The notes below the pieces were generated by a model, which was given only the letters and a program-made list of their open reading frames with translations, had not been told where the DNA came from and searched no databases. This document shows, one piece after another, positions 15,880-24,443 of a stretch of DNA of 64,000 bases (positions are counted from its first letter, which is position 1; each line of letters starts with the position of its first letter). The DNA lies in the NCBI RefSeq assembly GCF_014779595.1, contig NZ_JACXZT010000003.1:62001-126000 (forward strand), read 5' to 3'. Origin of the DNA: Halomonas sp. ML-15. Its GTDB lineage: Bacteria > Pseudomonadota > Gammaproteobacteria > Pseudomonadales > Halomonadaceae. Position numbers and translations under genes: made by a program.

Positions 15880-18800
15880 ATGGTGATAGTCCCCCAAGAC
15901 GGGCGTTTGCGGCTGGATCGCCAGCGCTTGAAACAGCATCGCAAGCGGCTTGGCTTGAGTCAGGAGGCCCTGGCCGAACACTGCTTCGACCGGCGCCTGT
16001 GCGTCTCGATCGCGTCCATCAAGCGCGCAGAGAGTGGTCGGGCAGTACTCTATCGTACCGCCCGCCACCTGGCCGAGATCTATGGTGTCGAGGTCGAGGC
16101 GCTGTCGGTGGATGCTGAGGAGGCTTCCGCCGGGTCCGCTTCCGATGTGGAAGAGACGGAGAGCGCCCGTGTCCTGATCCAGCTGCATGCCATGGCTGCT
16201 GACCAGACGACCCTGGTGTCCTGGGTCGAGCATTTCGGCGGCAGCCTGGCGGAAGGGGGAGTGGCCCTCTTCGGGTTGCCAAGGGCTTACCGCAGTGATG
16301 CACAGCGCGGCCTGCTGTGCGCCGCGACCCTGGTGGATCAGGGAGTGGCCCATGGCGTCTACCTCCAGGCCGGCCACTGGCCGACTGCTAAATCCCCTGC
16401 GATAGCCCCGAAGCGCAGCGGCGTCTGGGTCGAGCGCGGGGTGGCGGTGCAGTTGGCGGAGCGCTTCGTCTTCGACGATGAAGGCGGCGATTGGCTGCTC
16501 TATCGCCATCCCCGGGATGAGGCTCAGGAGGCCCGCTTCGAGCTCGTGGGGCGCCGCCTGCAGCTGGGGCAGCTGCAAGCCATTCTGGAGAGTACCCGGG
16601 CCTACCAGGCTGGCCATCTGATCTATATCCGTGGTGTGGCGGGCATCGGCAAGACCCGTCTCAGTGCAGAATTCGCCGAGATGGCCGCGGCCCATGCCGA
16701 TCACCATCAGGCCGAGGTGCTGGACTTCGGCACGCGCGCCGATGAAGGCCCACTGATGCAGCTGACCCGCTCGTTGCTGCAGGCGTTTGGTGAGGCAGTG
16801 CACGATGAGATAGACGAGACGTATCTGCTCGCTCGTCTGTCGGCGCTGCGCCTACCCGTGGATCATGCCATGCTGCTGCGTCCGCTGCTGGGGCTGGCTC
16901 AGCCGGAGGATGCGCAGCGTCTCTATGCGGCCATGACTCCCGCGACCCGCAGCCAGCGCTTGATCCAGGCGCTGCGCGACATCCTCCTGGCCCGGTCCAT
17001 TCATGGTCCTCAACTGGTGGTGGTGGAGGATCTGCACTGGGCCGATGAGGCATTGCTGGGGACCCTTGCCGGGCTGCTGCAGGAGACCCTGGAAGCCCCG
17101 GTGATCTGGCTGTTTACCTCGCGACTGGAGCACGACCCGCTGGAGACGCGGCTGAGGCCACAGCTGCCTGACCTGCCGCTTACCCTGATCGAGCTGCCGC
17201 CACTGCGGCCCCAGGAAGCCGAGGCCCTTGTGGCCAGCTTCGGCACGGTGCCCGCCGAGCATGCCGCCCGCTGCGTGATCCAGGCCCAGGGCAACCCGCT
17301 GTTTCTGACCCAGCTGCTGCTGTTTCACCCCCACCGCAGCTTGCCGGCCAGCCTCGCCAATCTGGTACAGAGCAAGCTGGACCAGCTCACCGACCTGGAT
17401 CGGCGGGCCATGAGCATTGCCGCCGCCATGGGGCAGCGTTTCTCCCTGGCGTCGCTGCAGGAGATATTGGGGCAGGCCGACTATCGCCCCGAACTCCCCC
17501 AACGCATCAGCCTGGTGCGTCCTCTGGAAGAGGGCAGCTACCGCTTTGTGCATGACCTGATCCTGCAGGGTATCTACGAAGGGATTCCCAAGATACAGCG
17601 CGACCGCCTGCATCTGCGTCTGGCCGAGTTCTACGGCGAAGCGGAGCCGGGGCTGCGCGCGCGGCACCTTCACCGTGCGCGCTCGCTGGAGGCGCCGAAG
17701 GCGTTCCTGCAGGCGATAGAGGCGGAAACGGCCCGCTACCGGCATGAGGAAGCCCTGGCGCTGCTGAGGCAATGCCGCTCCATCGACTATGCGCCGAAGG
17801 ATGAGTACCGGCTGATGCTGCTGCAGGGGCAGGTGGCGATGGCGACAGGGGCGATCCAGGCGGCCCGGGAACACTTCGAAGCGGCGCGTACCTTCGCCCG
17901 CGAGGAGCGTCAGCGCATTGCCGCCGACCTGTGGCTGGCGCGGGTATTGAACATGCTCGATGCCCTGGAGGCGGAGGAGGCGATACTCGACGGCCTGCTG
18001 CCCCTGGCTGAGGTGCTGGAGAACCCCTTGCCCCTGGCTGAAGCGCTCTATCTCAAGGGCAATCTCTATTTTCCCCGGGGCGATTTTGCCACCAGTCGGG
18101 CCTATCATACCCGGGCCCTGGAGCAGGCCCGCCGAGGCGGCGATGTGCGCACCGAGATCCAGGCCCTGAGCGGGCTTGGCGATGCCCACTATGCCCAGGG
18201 GCAGATGCATAGCACCCTCGAGCTCTTCGACCACTGCGTAACACTCTGCCGGACCCATGGCCACGCCGACCTGGAGGCCTCCAATCTGTTCATGCTGGGT
18301 ACGGCGCGCATCTATGCCAACCAGACCGCGGCGGCGCTGACCGACTGCCTCGATGCCGCCACGCTTGGCAAGCGGGTTGGCAACCGGCGTGCCGAAGTGG
18401 TGGCAAGGCTCACGGCTGGCTGGATCCTGATCTCCCAGGGCGACACCCATGGGGCCAACGAGCAGGTCGAACAGGCGCTGGCGGTGGCTCGCGGCCTGGG
18501 TTCAGGGCGCTTCGAGGCCTTCCTGCTGGAGAGTCGCGCCAGGGTCGGGCTGATCACCGGGCGACTGGCAGAGGCGCGAGCCAGCATCGCGCGGGCTTGG
18601 CAGCTGGTGGAGCAGCATCGGCTGCAGGCCTTTATCGGCCCCTGGGTGCTGGGCACCCGGGCGCTGCTGGAAGAGGACCCCGAGGCTCGCTCGGCGACCC
18701 TGAAACAGGGTGAAACGCTGCTGGATGCCGGCTGCGTGGGGCACAACGGCTACCGCTTTCTGATCGCGGCGGCGGAGGTCAGCCTGCTCGACCAGCGCCC

Positions 18801-19029
18801 CGACGCGGCCCGCCATTATGCCCGGCGCCTGACTCAACTGATGGCGGCGGAGCCCTGTGCCTGGGGCGAGCACCATCGGGCACTGATCAAGGCTCACGCC
18901 GATTGGCTGGATGTCGTCGAAACGAGTGTCGAGGAGAGCGCCCTGGAGACCCTACGAGCCTGCTGGCTACGGGGCGAAGCCGCTGGCCTGCTGATGACGC
19001 TGCCTCGCCTGGCTGCCAGTCGGCACTAG
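15880..19029 (+). CDS. Giant HTH / cyclase-like / AAA ATPase / TPR regulator
   Basis: This is a 1049-residue multidomain protein. An XRE-type HTH lies at about 8-65 (LGLSQEALAEHCFDRR and a late IYGVEVEAL). A degenerate nucleotide-cyclase-like segment follows (about 90-200), then an AAA_16-type ATPase with Walker A GVAGIGKT (about 253-260) and Walker B LVVVEDLHWAD (about 378-388), then helical TPR-like repeats from about 650 to the end. The plan resembles STAND/MalT-type signal-transduction ATPases that bind a ligand, oligomerise and activate transcription. The ATG at 15880 follows AAAGGA. The 3' end overlaps the convergent oxidoreductase gene by 63 bases. Confidence 0.85.
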   Translation: MVIVPQDGRLRLDRQRLKQHRKRLGLSQEALAEHCFDRRLCVSIASIKRAESGRAVLYRTARHLAEIYGVEVEALSVDAEEASAGSASDVEETESARVLIQLHAMAADQTTLVSWVEHFGGSLAEGGVALFGLPRAYRSDAQRGLLCAATLVDQGVAHGVYLQAGHWPTAKSPAIAPKRSGVWVERGVAVQLAERFVFDDEGGDWLLYRHPRDEAQEARFELVGRRLQLGQLQAILESTRAYQAGHLIYIRGVAGIGKTRLSAEFAEMAAAHADHHQAEVLDFGTRADEGPLMQLTRSLLQAFGEAVHDEIDETYLLARLSALRLPVDHAMLLRPLLGLAQPEDAQRLYAAMTPATRSQRLIQALRDILLARSIHGPQLVVVEDLHWADEALLGTLAGLLQETLEAPVIWLFTSRLEHDPLETRLRPQLPDLPLTLIELPPLRPQEAEALVASFGTVPAEHAARCVIQAQGNPLFLTQLLLFHPHRSLPASLANLVQSKLDQLTDLDRRAMSIAAAMGQRFSLASLQEILGQADYRPELPQRISLVRPLEEGSYRFVHDLILQGIYEGIPKIQRDRLHLRLAEFYGEAEPGLRARHLHRARSLEAPKAFLQAIEAETARYRHEEALALLRQCRSIDYAPKDEYRLMLLQGQVAMATGAIQAAREHFEAARTFAREERQRIAADLWLARVLNMLDALEAEEAILDGLLPLAEVLENPLPLAEALYLKGNLYFPRGDFATSRAYHTRALEQARRGGDVRTEIQALSGLGDAHYAQGQMHSTLELFDHCVTLCRTHGHADLEASNLFMLGTARIYANQTAAALTDCLDAATLGKRVGNRRAEVVARLTAGWILISQGDTHGANEQVEQALAVARGLGSGRFEAFLLESRARVGLITGRLAEARASIARAWQLVEQHRLQAFIGPWVLGTRALLEEDPEARSATLKQGETLLDAGCVGHNGYRFLIAAAEVSLLDQRPDAARHYARRLTQLMAAEPCAWGEHHRALIKAHADWLDVVETSVEESALETLRACWLRGEAAGLLMTLPRLAASRH

Positions 19030-20715
19030 CCGCAGGGCTTTCTCATTCTGTCGGCCCGCTTTCCCCAGCAGCAGTTCGACGAGCTGTGCCGACTGTTCCA
19101 GGCACTGCTCCTGCAGGCCTGCACCGCGCGTCCAGCCGCCGGCAAACAGCAGCGGGCATACGTCGGGATGGCCCGCCAAACGCCGCCGGGCAATGTCCTG
19201 GTTATAGTCCGCTATCTGCGCCTGTGCCTCCATGCAGTTGGCATCCAGCACATTGTGCTTGAACAGGCTCCATGCCTTCGCCTCCAGGTCGCTGTCGAGG
19301 GGCGGTAGGCGGTCCCGGTAGCCAGAGTCGCTGGGTGCGGCGGCCGCTAGCGCCGTGGGTCCGTTCAGAGGCGAAGGGCTCCGCTCGAGCATCTCGCAAC
19401 GGGGTATCCGGTTGAGGTCATCCACCAGGGAGACGAAGAACTGCGGTAAGCCGACCTGGTTGTAGCCCGGGGTCTCGCTATCGTTTTGGTGGCGATTGGC
19501 CACATAGTCGATACGGTAGGGGAAGAAGGTGTCTTCGGGACTCCGCACCTCGATGTTGTAGGTGCGCCACAGGTTGCGATTGGGGGGCAGGCGGTCCGCC
19601 GCGGTGTGGCAGACGCTGAAGCTGCGGGTGTAGCGCACCTTGCCGAGGATGTGCTGCAGGTCCCGCTGGGTGTCGGCCAGGCCGTCGCCAAAGGTCAGTA
19701 GCGGCAGGGCATCTTCGGCATGGGTGGCCATGATCAGTAGGTCCGCCTCCCAGCGGCGCTGATCGGCAGCGTTGCGCTCTGTCAGCGTTACACCCTGTAT
19801 CGAGAGGCTTGCCTCCACGTCGATACCGCGCTGGATGGTGACCCGTGGGCCCGGCGTCTCGGGATTGACAATATGGGCGGCCAGGGCCTCCAGCCAGTGC
19901 TGGGCGCCGTGCTCGAAATAGCGGCGGTTTGGGGGTGAGCCGCCCTCCTGAATGCGGTAATACTCGAAGGGGGCCTGGAGCGGCATACTGCCCGGGCCGC
20001 GATCGTCGGCGAAGTACATGGCCGAGATGCGCGGGTAGTAGATAGTATGGCGGATACGCTCCAGCCGGGCCGGTAGTGCCGGGTCTTGCCAGTCGATGTT
20101 GATTCGCAGGCGATCCGCCGTGGCGGACAGCACCTCGGCGGGTACGGCGGCGCAGCGATCGAAAAAGTCATCCACCGTATAGCGCGGCGTGATGCACTGA
20201 CTCTCCACCAGGTCGATGGCACTCTGGTGTACCACGGCGATCAGCGGCGCCAGTTTGCCTCCTTCGGCCTGGCTCAGCTCGTGGGCCGGGTCGCTGACAC
20301 CGTGATATAGCTCGCTATCGTCGGTCAGCGCAATCGTCCCGTCACGACTGAAATAGCACTCGGTATTCTCCAGCGGCTTCATGCGCTCCAGCTCGCCGAT
20401 CTCGCCGAGAATCGCGCGCAGGCGGTGATAGGTGGCCAGGTTGACATCGTTGACCCCCAGGTCGGCCCAGCGGCGGTAGGGCGACTCGGGCCACCCTGGT
20501 TGGCGCCGATTGCCCAGGTCGACCCACACCGTCTCGGCGTTGCCGCCCAGGGTGGCCTTGCGCTCGAAGATGGTGACCTCGATCGGCTGGGCTGCATCGC
20601 CGTCGTCCCCTTTCCTGCCGAGCTCTTGCCTATGGAACCTTTGCAGGTAATAGGCCAGCGACAGGCCGGAGACGCCGCCGCCAATGATAGCGATCCGAAG
20701 CGGTGAAGTGTCCAT
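18967..20715 (-). CDS. FAD/NAD(P)-binding amine-oxidase-like protein
   Basis: The 582-residue protein has the N-terminal dinucleotide fold RIAIIGGGVSGLSLAYYLQ (about 7-25), the GG-doublet region TLGGNAETVWVD, and a C-terminal FAD segment LLFAGGWTRGAGLQEQCLE. This layout fits the flavin amine oxidase/phytoene-desaturase-like superfamily. The substrate is not evident. The last 20 codons overlap the giant regulator gene on the other strand. A direct repeat precedes its start and is shared with the divergent VapA-like gene. Confidence 0.75.
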   Translation of the reverse strand: MDTSPLRIAIIGGGVSGLSLAYYLQRFHRQELGRKGDDGDAAQPIEVTIFERKATLGGNAETVWVDLGNRRQPGWPESPYRRWADLGVNDVNLATYHRLRAILGEIGELERMKPLENTECYFSRDGTIALTDDSELYHGVSDPAHELSQAEGGKLAPLIAVVHQSAIDLVESQCITPRYTVDDFFDRCAAVPAEVLSATADRLRINIDWQDPALPARLERIRHTIYYPRISAMYFADDRGPGSMPLQAPFEYYRIQEGGSPPNRRYFEHGAQHWLEALAAHIVNPETPGPRVTIQRGIDVEASLSIQGVTLTERNAADQRRWEADLLIMATHAEDALPLLTFGDGLADTQRDLQHILGKVRYTRSFSVCHTAADRLPPNRNLWRTYNIEVRSPEDTFFPYRIDYVANRHQNDSETPGYNQVGLPQFFVSLVDDLNRIPRCEMLERSPSPLNGPTALAAAAPSDSGYRDRLPPLDSDLEAKAWSLFKHNVLDANCMEAQAQIADYNQDIARRRLAGHPDVCPLLFAGGWTRGAGLQEQCLEQSAQLVELLLGKAGRQNEKALRLVPTGSQARQRHQQASGFAP

Positions 20716-20790
20716 GGGGAGATGCTCCTCAGGCAGGATTTGCTTCAGAGTCGGTCAAGAGCGCGTCGTTACCAAGAGCATGAGAGAAGC

Positions 20791-20864
20791 TGATACCGAA
20801 GTGATCCGCTGGTGCTTGGCGTGGCCGTTTCGGCGGTCATGGTGATACCGAGGTGATGCGGTGG
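20791..20864. repeat. 22-bp imperfect direct repeat, candidate operator
   Basis: Copies at 20791-20812 and 20843-20864 share TGATACCGA, then GTGAT, then TGG, with three mismatches in 22 bp. Their starts are 52 bp apart, close to five helical turns. They lie in the divergent spacer between the amine-oxidase-like and VapA-like genes. Confidence 0.6.
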
Positions 20865-20957
20865 GTATGAGATATCTGGTCTGGAATGGTTAGGGCAAGT
20901 AAGTCGCGGTCGCTTTACGACCGCCGATGTCACGACATCCATACGAGGTATCTACCA

Positions 20958-21395
20958 ATGAATGCTCCTCAAACCATCGACAAGCAACTGATCGCCCACG
21001 ACTTCCGCGTTGCCATGCATGACAAGCTGGAACCTGAGCAGATCGATGACGTCGCCGAAGCACTGGTCACGTCCGAGAAGGCCTACTACGCCACCGGCAA
21101 CGTGGCCAGCATGGTCTTCTACCTCAAGTTCCAGGTCAGTATCGACAAAGGCAAGACTTTTGACGGCGATGCCGGCGGCGTCTCTTCGGCCGGCGGTGGT
21201 GCCCTCATTGGTGAGGTCTACACCAACGATCTGGATCGGCTCTATCGCGATACGGTGAGCTTCGAGTTTCAGGCCACGCCCGTCTACCTGAGCATCCTGT
21301 TCTTCGACAGCCACAGCAAGCTGTTGGGCCACTTCCAGTCGGGTGCCGTATCCACCGTCTTCGGCATCGGCGGTGGTGAAGGTAGTTGGCACTGA
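20958..21395 (+). CDS. VapA-family (Rhodococcus virulence-associated protein-like) protein
   Basis: The 145-residue protein matches the compact beta-barrel core of Rhodococcus equi VapA nearly end to end: GKTFDGDAGGVSSAGGGAL, then TNDLDRLYRDTVSFEF, then LSILFFDSHSKLLGHFQSGA and the terminal VSTVFGIGGGEGSWH. From memory, VapA has the equivalent VFDGDAGG, DDLQRLYKDTVSF, FFDSSGSFLGHIQSGG and GVGGGSGSWH. Unlike VapA it has no signal peptide; the first 55 residues are a charged helical segment. GAGG precedes the ATG at 20958. The family alters endolysosomal membranes in macrophages; the role here is unknown. Confidence 0.8.
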   Translation: MNAPQTIDKQLIAHDFRVAMHDKLEPEQIDDVAEALVTSEKAYYATGNVASMVFYLKFQVSIDKGKTFDGDAGGVSSAGGGALIGEVYTNDLDRLYRDTVSFEFQATPVYLSILFFDSHSKLLGHFQSGAVSTVFGIGGGEGSWH

Positions 21396-21804
21396 GTGGC
21401 ACACTTGGCTCCATAACCGGGGGTGCTCTCGGCGCCCCCGATTACCACGGCGCGGCTAGCGGCAATTGGCCCAAGCAATAATCCTTGCCAGAGCAATGGC
21501 AGGTCGTGGTCGAGAGAGGCTCATATTCACCCCACGCTCTCTTCGGTATTGCCCGCTGCATTGCGGTTAGATACGCTAAGTCTAAAGTTGCTAAAGCCAC
21601 TTGCCTGAACAGGACGTACTCAGAGACTGCCGCCTTAGGTTGATGCGAAGCATCCATGCTGCCGGGTAGTGGCGGTAGCGTGCCCGCCTTGCTCCCTTTA
21701 TAAACCTGCTGCATAGATCAGTCCCTGTGTAATATTCGGGTCGTGACTCAAATGCCTGCGCCTGGGCGTTCCGTCGAATAACCGTTTTTGGCTAGAGATC
21801 CCCG
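21396..21804. other. Gap with one doubtful minus-strand frame
   Basis: These 409 bases separate the VapA-like and DUF1294 genes. A 90-codon minus-strand frame (21442-21714, starting MQQVYKGSKAGTLPPLPGS, with CHCSGKDYC near the end) has only a weak ribosome-binding site and no recognised family, so it is not called. Nothing else was seen. Confidence 0.35.
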
Positions 21805-22419
21805 ATGCGCCACGAAGGCAAACTCATAGACTGGAATGACGACAAGGGCGTCGGCTTTATCACACCACTGGCAGGCGGCTCGCGAGTATTCGTCCATATC
21901 ACTGACTTCCCAAGAGGCAGCCGTCGACCAAGAGTGGACGAACAGGTCTCGTACGCTGTTGCCCGCGACAAGCAGGATAGGCCGAGAGCACGGAAGGTGC
22001 TTTTCCTGCGCTCGGCAAGCCTTGTATCCCCGCGTACCAAAGGGCTGTTGGCTGCATGTGGCGTGGTCGCGACGTTCTTCGGCTTCTTGGCGGCCCTCCG
22101 CGCTCTAGAGGATGGGTCCCTGGTCCTTGTTGGTGCCTATGCGCTGATCAGCGCGATTACCTTTACCCTCTACGGCGTTGATAAAGCCGCAGCGGGTAAA
22201 GGCAGTAGGCGTACGGCAGAAACAACGCTTCACTTCATGAGTTTGATAGGCGGGTGGCCAGGTGCGCTGATTGCGCAGCGGCTGTTTCGGCACAAGACCA
22301 GAAAGCAGCCTTTCCAGGTCTTTTTTTTGTGTGCGACAGTTGCTAACTGCGCAGCGTTTGCATGGCTTCTCTATTCAGATAAGGCAGCAGGCCTGAGGGC
22401 GGGCTTGGGATTCGGTTAA
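21805..22419 (+). CDS. Cold-shock-like domain plus DUF1294 membrane protein
   Basis: The 204-residue protein begins with a CSD-type OB fold (EGKLIDWNDDKGVGFITPLAGGSRVFVHITDF, about 4-37). Three or four membrane helices follow, including the DUF1294 block TLYGVDKAAAGKGSRRTAETTLHFMSLIGGWPGALIAQRLFRHKT. This CSD-DUF1294 fusion is widespread in proteobacteria, and its function is unknown. The OB domain suggests binding of nucleic acid at the inner membrane (inference). Confidence 0.85.
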   Translation: MRHEGKLIDWNDDKGVGFITPLAGGSRVFVHITDFPRGSRRPRVDEQVSYAVARDKQDRPRARKVLFLRSASLVSPRTKGLLAACGVVATFFGFLAALRALEDGSLVLVGAYALISAITFTLYGVDKAAAGKGSRRTAETTLHFMSLIGGWPGALIAQRLFRHKTRKQPFQVFFLCATVANCAAFAWLLYSDKAAGLRAGLGFG

Positions 22420-22600
22420 CAGGGCGCTGGTAGTCGCATTTCACCTAGATGGTGACCGCTACACAATCCATCGGCTCTGGTGGCAGATGTTCGCAGACCA
22501 TACGCTTCTTTTTGTAAAGCGTACTAAGAGAACGTCGTTGAGCGCGTATGCGCGTAAAGTCAATAGATATTAAACAGTGATACAGACATGTGGCAGAGCA

Positions 22601-22936
22601 ATGTACCTAAGTAAAGCGTCGGAATCAAATGGAGAGCAATGCCCACTGTGCGGGGGAAGTTTGCGCTGGGTTCTCCCAGCGAATTTGAGAAACATCACTA
22701 CCATGCTCCTGCATTTCGTTGCCTTCTTGGCAGGTCTGTTAGTCATCGTTATTTTGGGAGTCAAGGGGATAGGCTGGACTTTGGTGGCGCTCGCTGGACA
22801 AATACTACTCCTATACGCATTTCGTCGTGCGTACAAGACTGTCCTGCGGTGTGACGTCTGCGGTACGGTGATTCGAAGTCTGGATGTACTGTCCACTATT
22901 CGGAGGAAGTCCAGAATTGGCCCTATCAGGCGCTAG
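22601..22936 (+). CDS. Small membrane protein with paired CxxC motifs
   Basis: The protein of about 111 residues has an N-terminal QCPLCGG, two hydrophobic helices (LHFVAFLAGLLVIVILGV and WTLVALAGQILLLYAF) and a second RCDVCGTVI. The CxxC pairs flank the membrane hairpin and could together bind zinc, as in zinc-ribbon membrane proteins. No family was recognised. The ATG at 22601 is preferred over a GTG at 22577 that has no ribosome-binding site. The gene is AT-richer than its neighbours. Confidence 0.5.
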   Translation: MYLSKASESNGEQCPLCGGSLRWVLPANLRNITTMLLHFVAFLAGLLVIVILGVKGIGWTLVALAGQILLLYAFRRAYKTVLRCDVCGTVIRSLDVLSTIRRKSRIGPIRR

Positions 22937-23195
22937 CAACAGTGAAAGAGGTCCTTGCCGCAAGGAGGTAGTGCCTGGGGCTGATGGCAGGCCGCCGCCA
23001 CCTGCGCCTGAAGCGCTGGGTGTTATTGAAGAGGCATTAGCGCTCGAGCAGGTATCAAGAGGAGGTGCTGGGGTGATGAAGACATCGCTGTGAAAGGAGG
23101 GCACATACTAGTATCACGCTCACGCGGGAAGCCTGACGGGTTGAAGTAGCATAAGGGGTGGTGACATCTAGTGCAGTAATGTAAAGGATGTGATG

Positions 23196-23393
23196 ATGAG
23201 CGGCAATAGTAACGACGGTCATGATGGGGATCCTAAGGGGAAATCTAATATCGGAGTCGGAATCGCAATTGGAGCGGGATTAGGCATTACGCTGGGTTTT
23301 GCTATGGACAATATTGCAGTTGGTTTGTCAATCGGTGTGGGGGTAGGGATCGCCATAGGCGCTGGTATGGGCAAAAAACATAAAGATAAGTGA
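23196..23393 (+). CDS. Small glycine-zipper membrane protein
   Basis: After a polar N-terminus (SGNSNDGHDGDPKGKSN) this 65-residue protein has two glycine-zipper helices: GVGIAIGAGLGITLGFAM and VGLSIGVGVGIAIGAGM, with a KKHKDK tail. GxxxG spacing like this packs helices in membranes and occurs in channel- or toxin-like small proteins and in envelope proteins. AAAGGA lies seven bases before the ATG at 23196. The function is unknown. Confidence 0.55.
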   Translation: MSGNSNDGHDGDPKGKSNIGVGIAIGAGLGITLGFAMDNIAVGLSIGVGVGIAIGAGMGKKHKDK

Positions 23394-23400
23394 CTACCGA

Positions 23401-23489
23401 GCCAGCCGCCGATCGGCCCGGTCGTCTGGGGCTTCGAGCGCTTCTGGGGCTGGACCAAGGCCACCGTGTGTGACGGGAAATTGCAATAG
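23401..23489 (+). pseudogene. Decayed fragment of an AlkZ/YcaQ-like glycosylase gene
   Basis: Translation gives PVVWGFERFWGWTKATVCDGKLQ and a stop, matching two separate blocks of the intact gene at 26426-27532: PIVW...RFERFWGW and ANAAVRDGQLQ. A 23-base stretch (23431-23453) is identical to 27282-27304. The 93 bases between the blocks in the intact gene are missing, and both deletion ends fall at GGCTGG repeats present in that gene. Confidence 0.65.
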
Positions 23490-23509
23490 GTTATCAGGGG
23501 GATATGCAT

Positions 23510-23893
23510 ATGTTCAAAGGCATCAATGTCGTTTCCATCTCAGTTCCTGATCTCGATGAAGCGAGGAATTTTTACCGCGATACACTGGGGCTCGGCGAAC
23601 CAATCTACGATCTACCAGAGGCGGGTTGGATCGAGTTCGGTACTGGTGGGGGCGCCGGGAATCTTGCCGTGACGAAGGCGGAGAGTGATTGGATGCCTGG
23701 TTTTGGGGTGACAGTGGTTCTGGACGTGGAGGATTGCACTGAGTCTTGGGAAGAGCTCAAACGCAGGGGCGTTCGATGCGATGATCCACAGACATTTCCA
23801 GGTTATGTCACCTTCTGCAGTTTCTACGATCCGTTTGGAAATCGTCTTCAGATGTGTAGCTCGGCACCAGATGTCTCGGGTGATGAGCTGTAA
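23510..23893 (+). CDS. VOC-superfamily protein, glyoxalase-like
   Basis: The 127-residue protein has the VOC modules INVVSISVPDLDEARNFYRDTLGLG and CSFYDPFGNRLQMCSS, the latter with the typical DPxGN turn followed by a metal-ligand position. The ATG at 23510 is chosen over 23504 because GGGGG lies at better spacing. It is one of three VOC genes in the accessory parts of the window. The substrate is unknown. Confidence 0.75.
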   Translation: MFKGINVVSISVPDLDEARNFYRDTLGLGEPIYDLPEAGWIEFGTGGGAGNLAVTKAESDWMPGFGVTVVLDVEDCTESWEELKRRGVRCDDPQTFPGYVTFCSFYDPFGNRLQMCSSAPDVSGDEL

Positions 23894-23984
23894 GTGTACC
23901 TGGACCAACAAGACGTTTCAGTCAACGCGCTAAGCATGCTGCTGTTAGCCGAAACTGCGTTTAAATATGGTTAACGTGAATGCA

Positions 23985-24311
23985 ATGAATGTAATAAAAG
24001 AATCTGACTGGAAGCTCTTTAAGATCATCAAGCAAGAGGCGCTAGAAAAATTTTGTAATGAGCGTCTGCGAGAATACGAAGAGATCATAAAAGATCGCTC
24101 ACGAACTGCGCACGATAGGTACCTACATCTTTTCGATTTGTCTAGAAATCGAGATAAGGAGATGGCATCGCTCTTCGATGGCCATAGTCGCTCTATAGCA
24201 TGCCCTCAACTATTGGAAATAAGGAGACAAGGGCTCGCGAATCGAACTCTGGTGGATAAGCTGTCCGACGATATTAGGGCGGCTACCGATCCTGAGAGAC
24301 TTGGTAGGTAA
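23985..24311 (+). CDS. Conserved-looking hypothetical helical protein
   Basis: The protein of about 108 residues starts MNVIKESDWKLFKIIKQEALEKFCNERL and continues as charged amphipathic helices (ERLREYEEIIKD, RYLHLFDLSRNRDKEMASLFDG). There is no signal peptide or membrane segment. Its style matches short hypothetical proteins common in marine gammaproteobacteria, but I cannot name a family. The in-frame ATG at 23967 is an alternative start. Confidence 0.5.
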   Translation: MNVIKESDWKLFKIIKQEALEKFCNERLREYEEIIKDRSRTAHDRYLHLFDLSRNRDKEMASLFDGHSRSIACPQLLEIRRQGLANRTLVDKLSDDIRAATDPERLGR

Positions 24312-24443
24312 ACGCATAGAAAGGCGCATCATTTCAGTCATTCAGAGCAAAGCCGCCGTATTCACTGTATTCATCGCTGTGGGCGACAAAGTAGGCTAGG
24401 GTGTCCTCAGTTCATAAGGATAGCCAACTTTCAAGGAGGGATT

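Noticed and set aside
16852-18450. 532-codon minus-strand open frame inside the giant regulator
   Set aside because: It lies fully antisense to a gene with clear domains; its composition is that of a high-GC shadow frame.
21442-21714. 90-codon minus-strand gene
   Set aside because: Weak ribosome-binding site, no recognisable domain, and atypical composition; not strong enough to call, though a remnant is possible.
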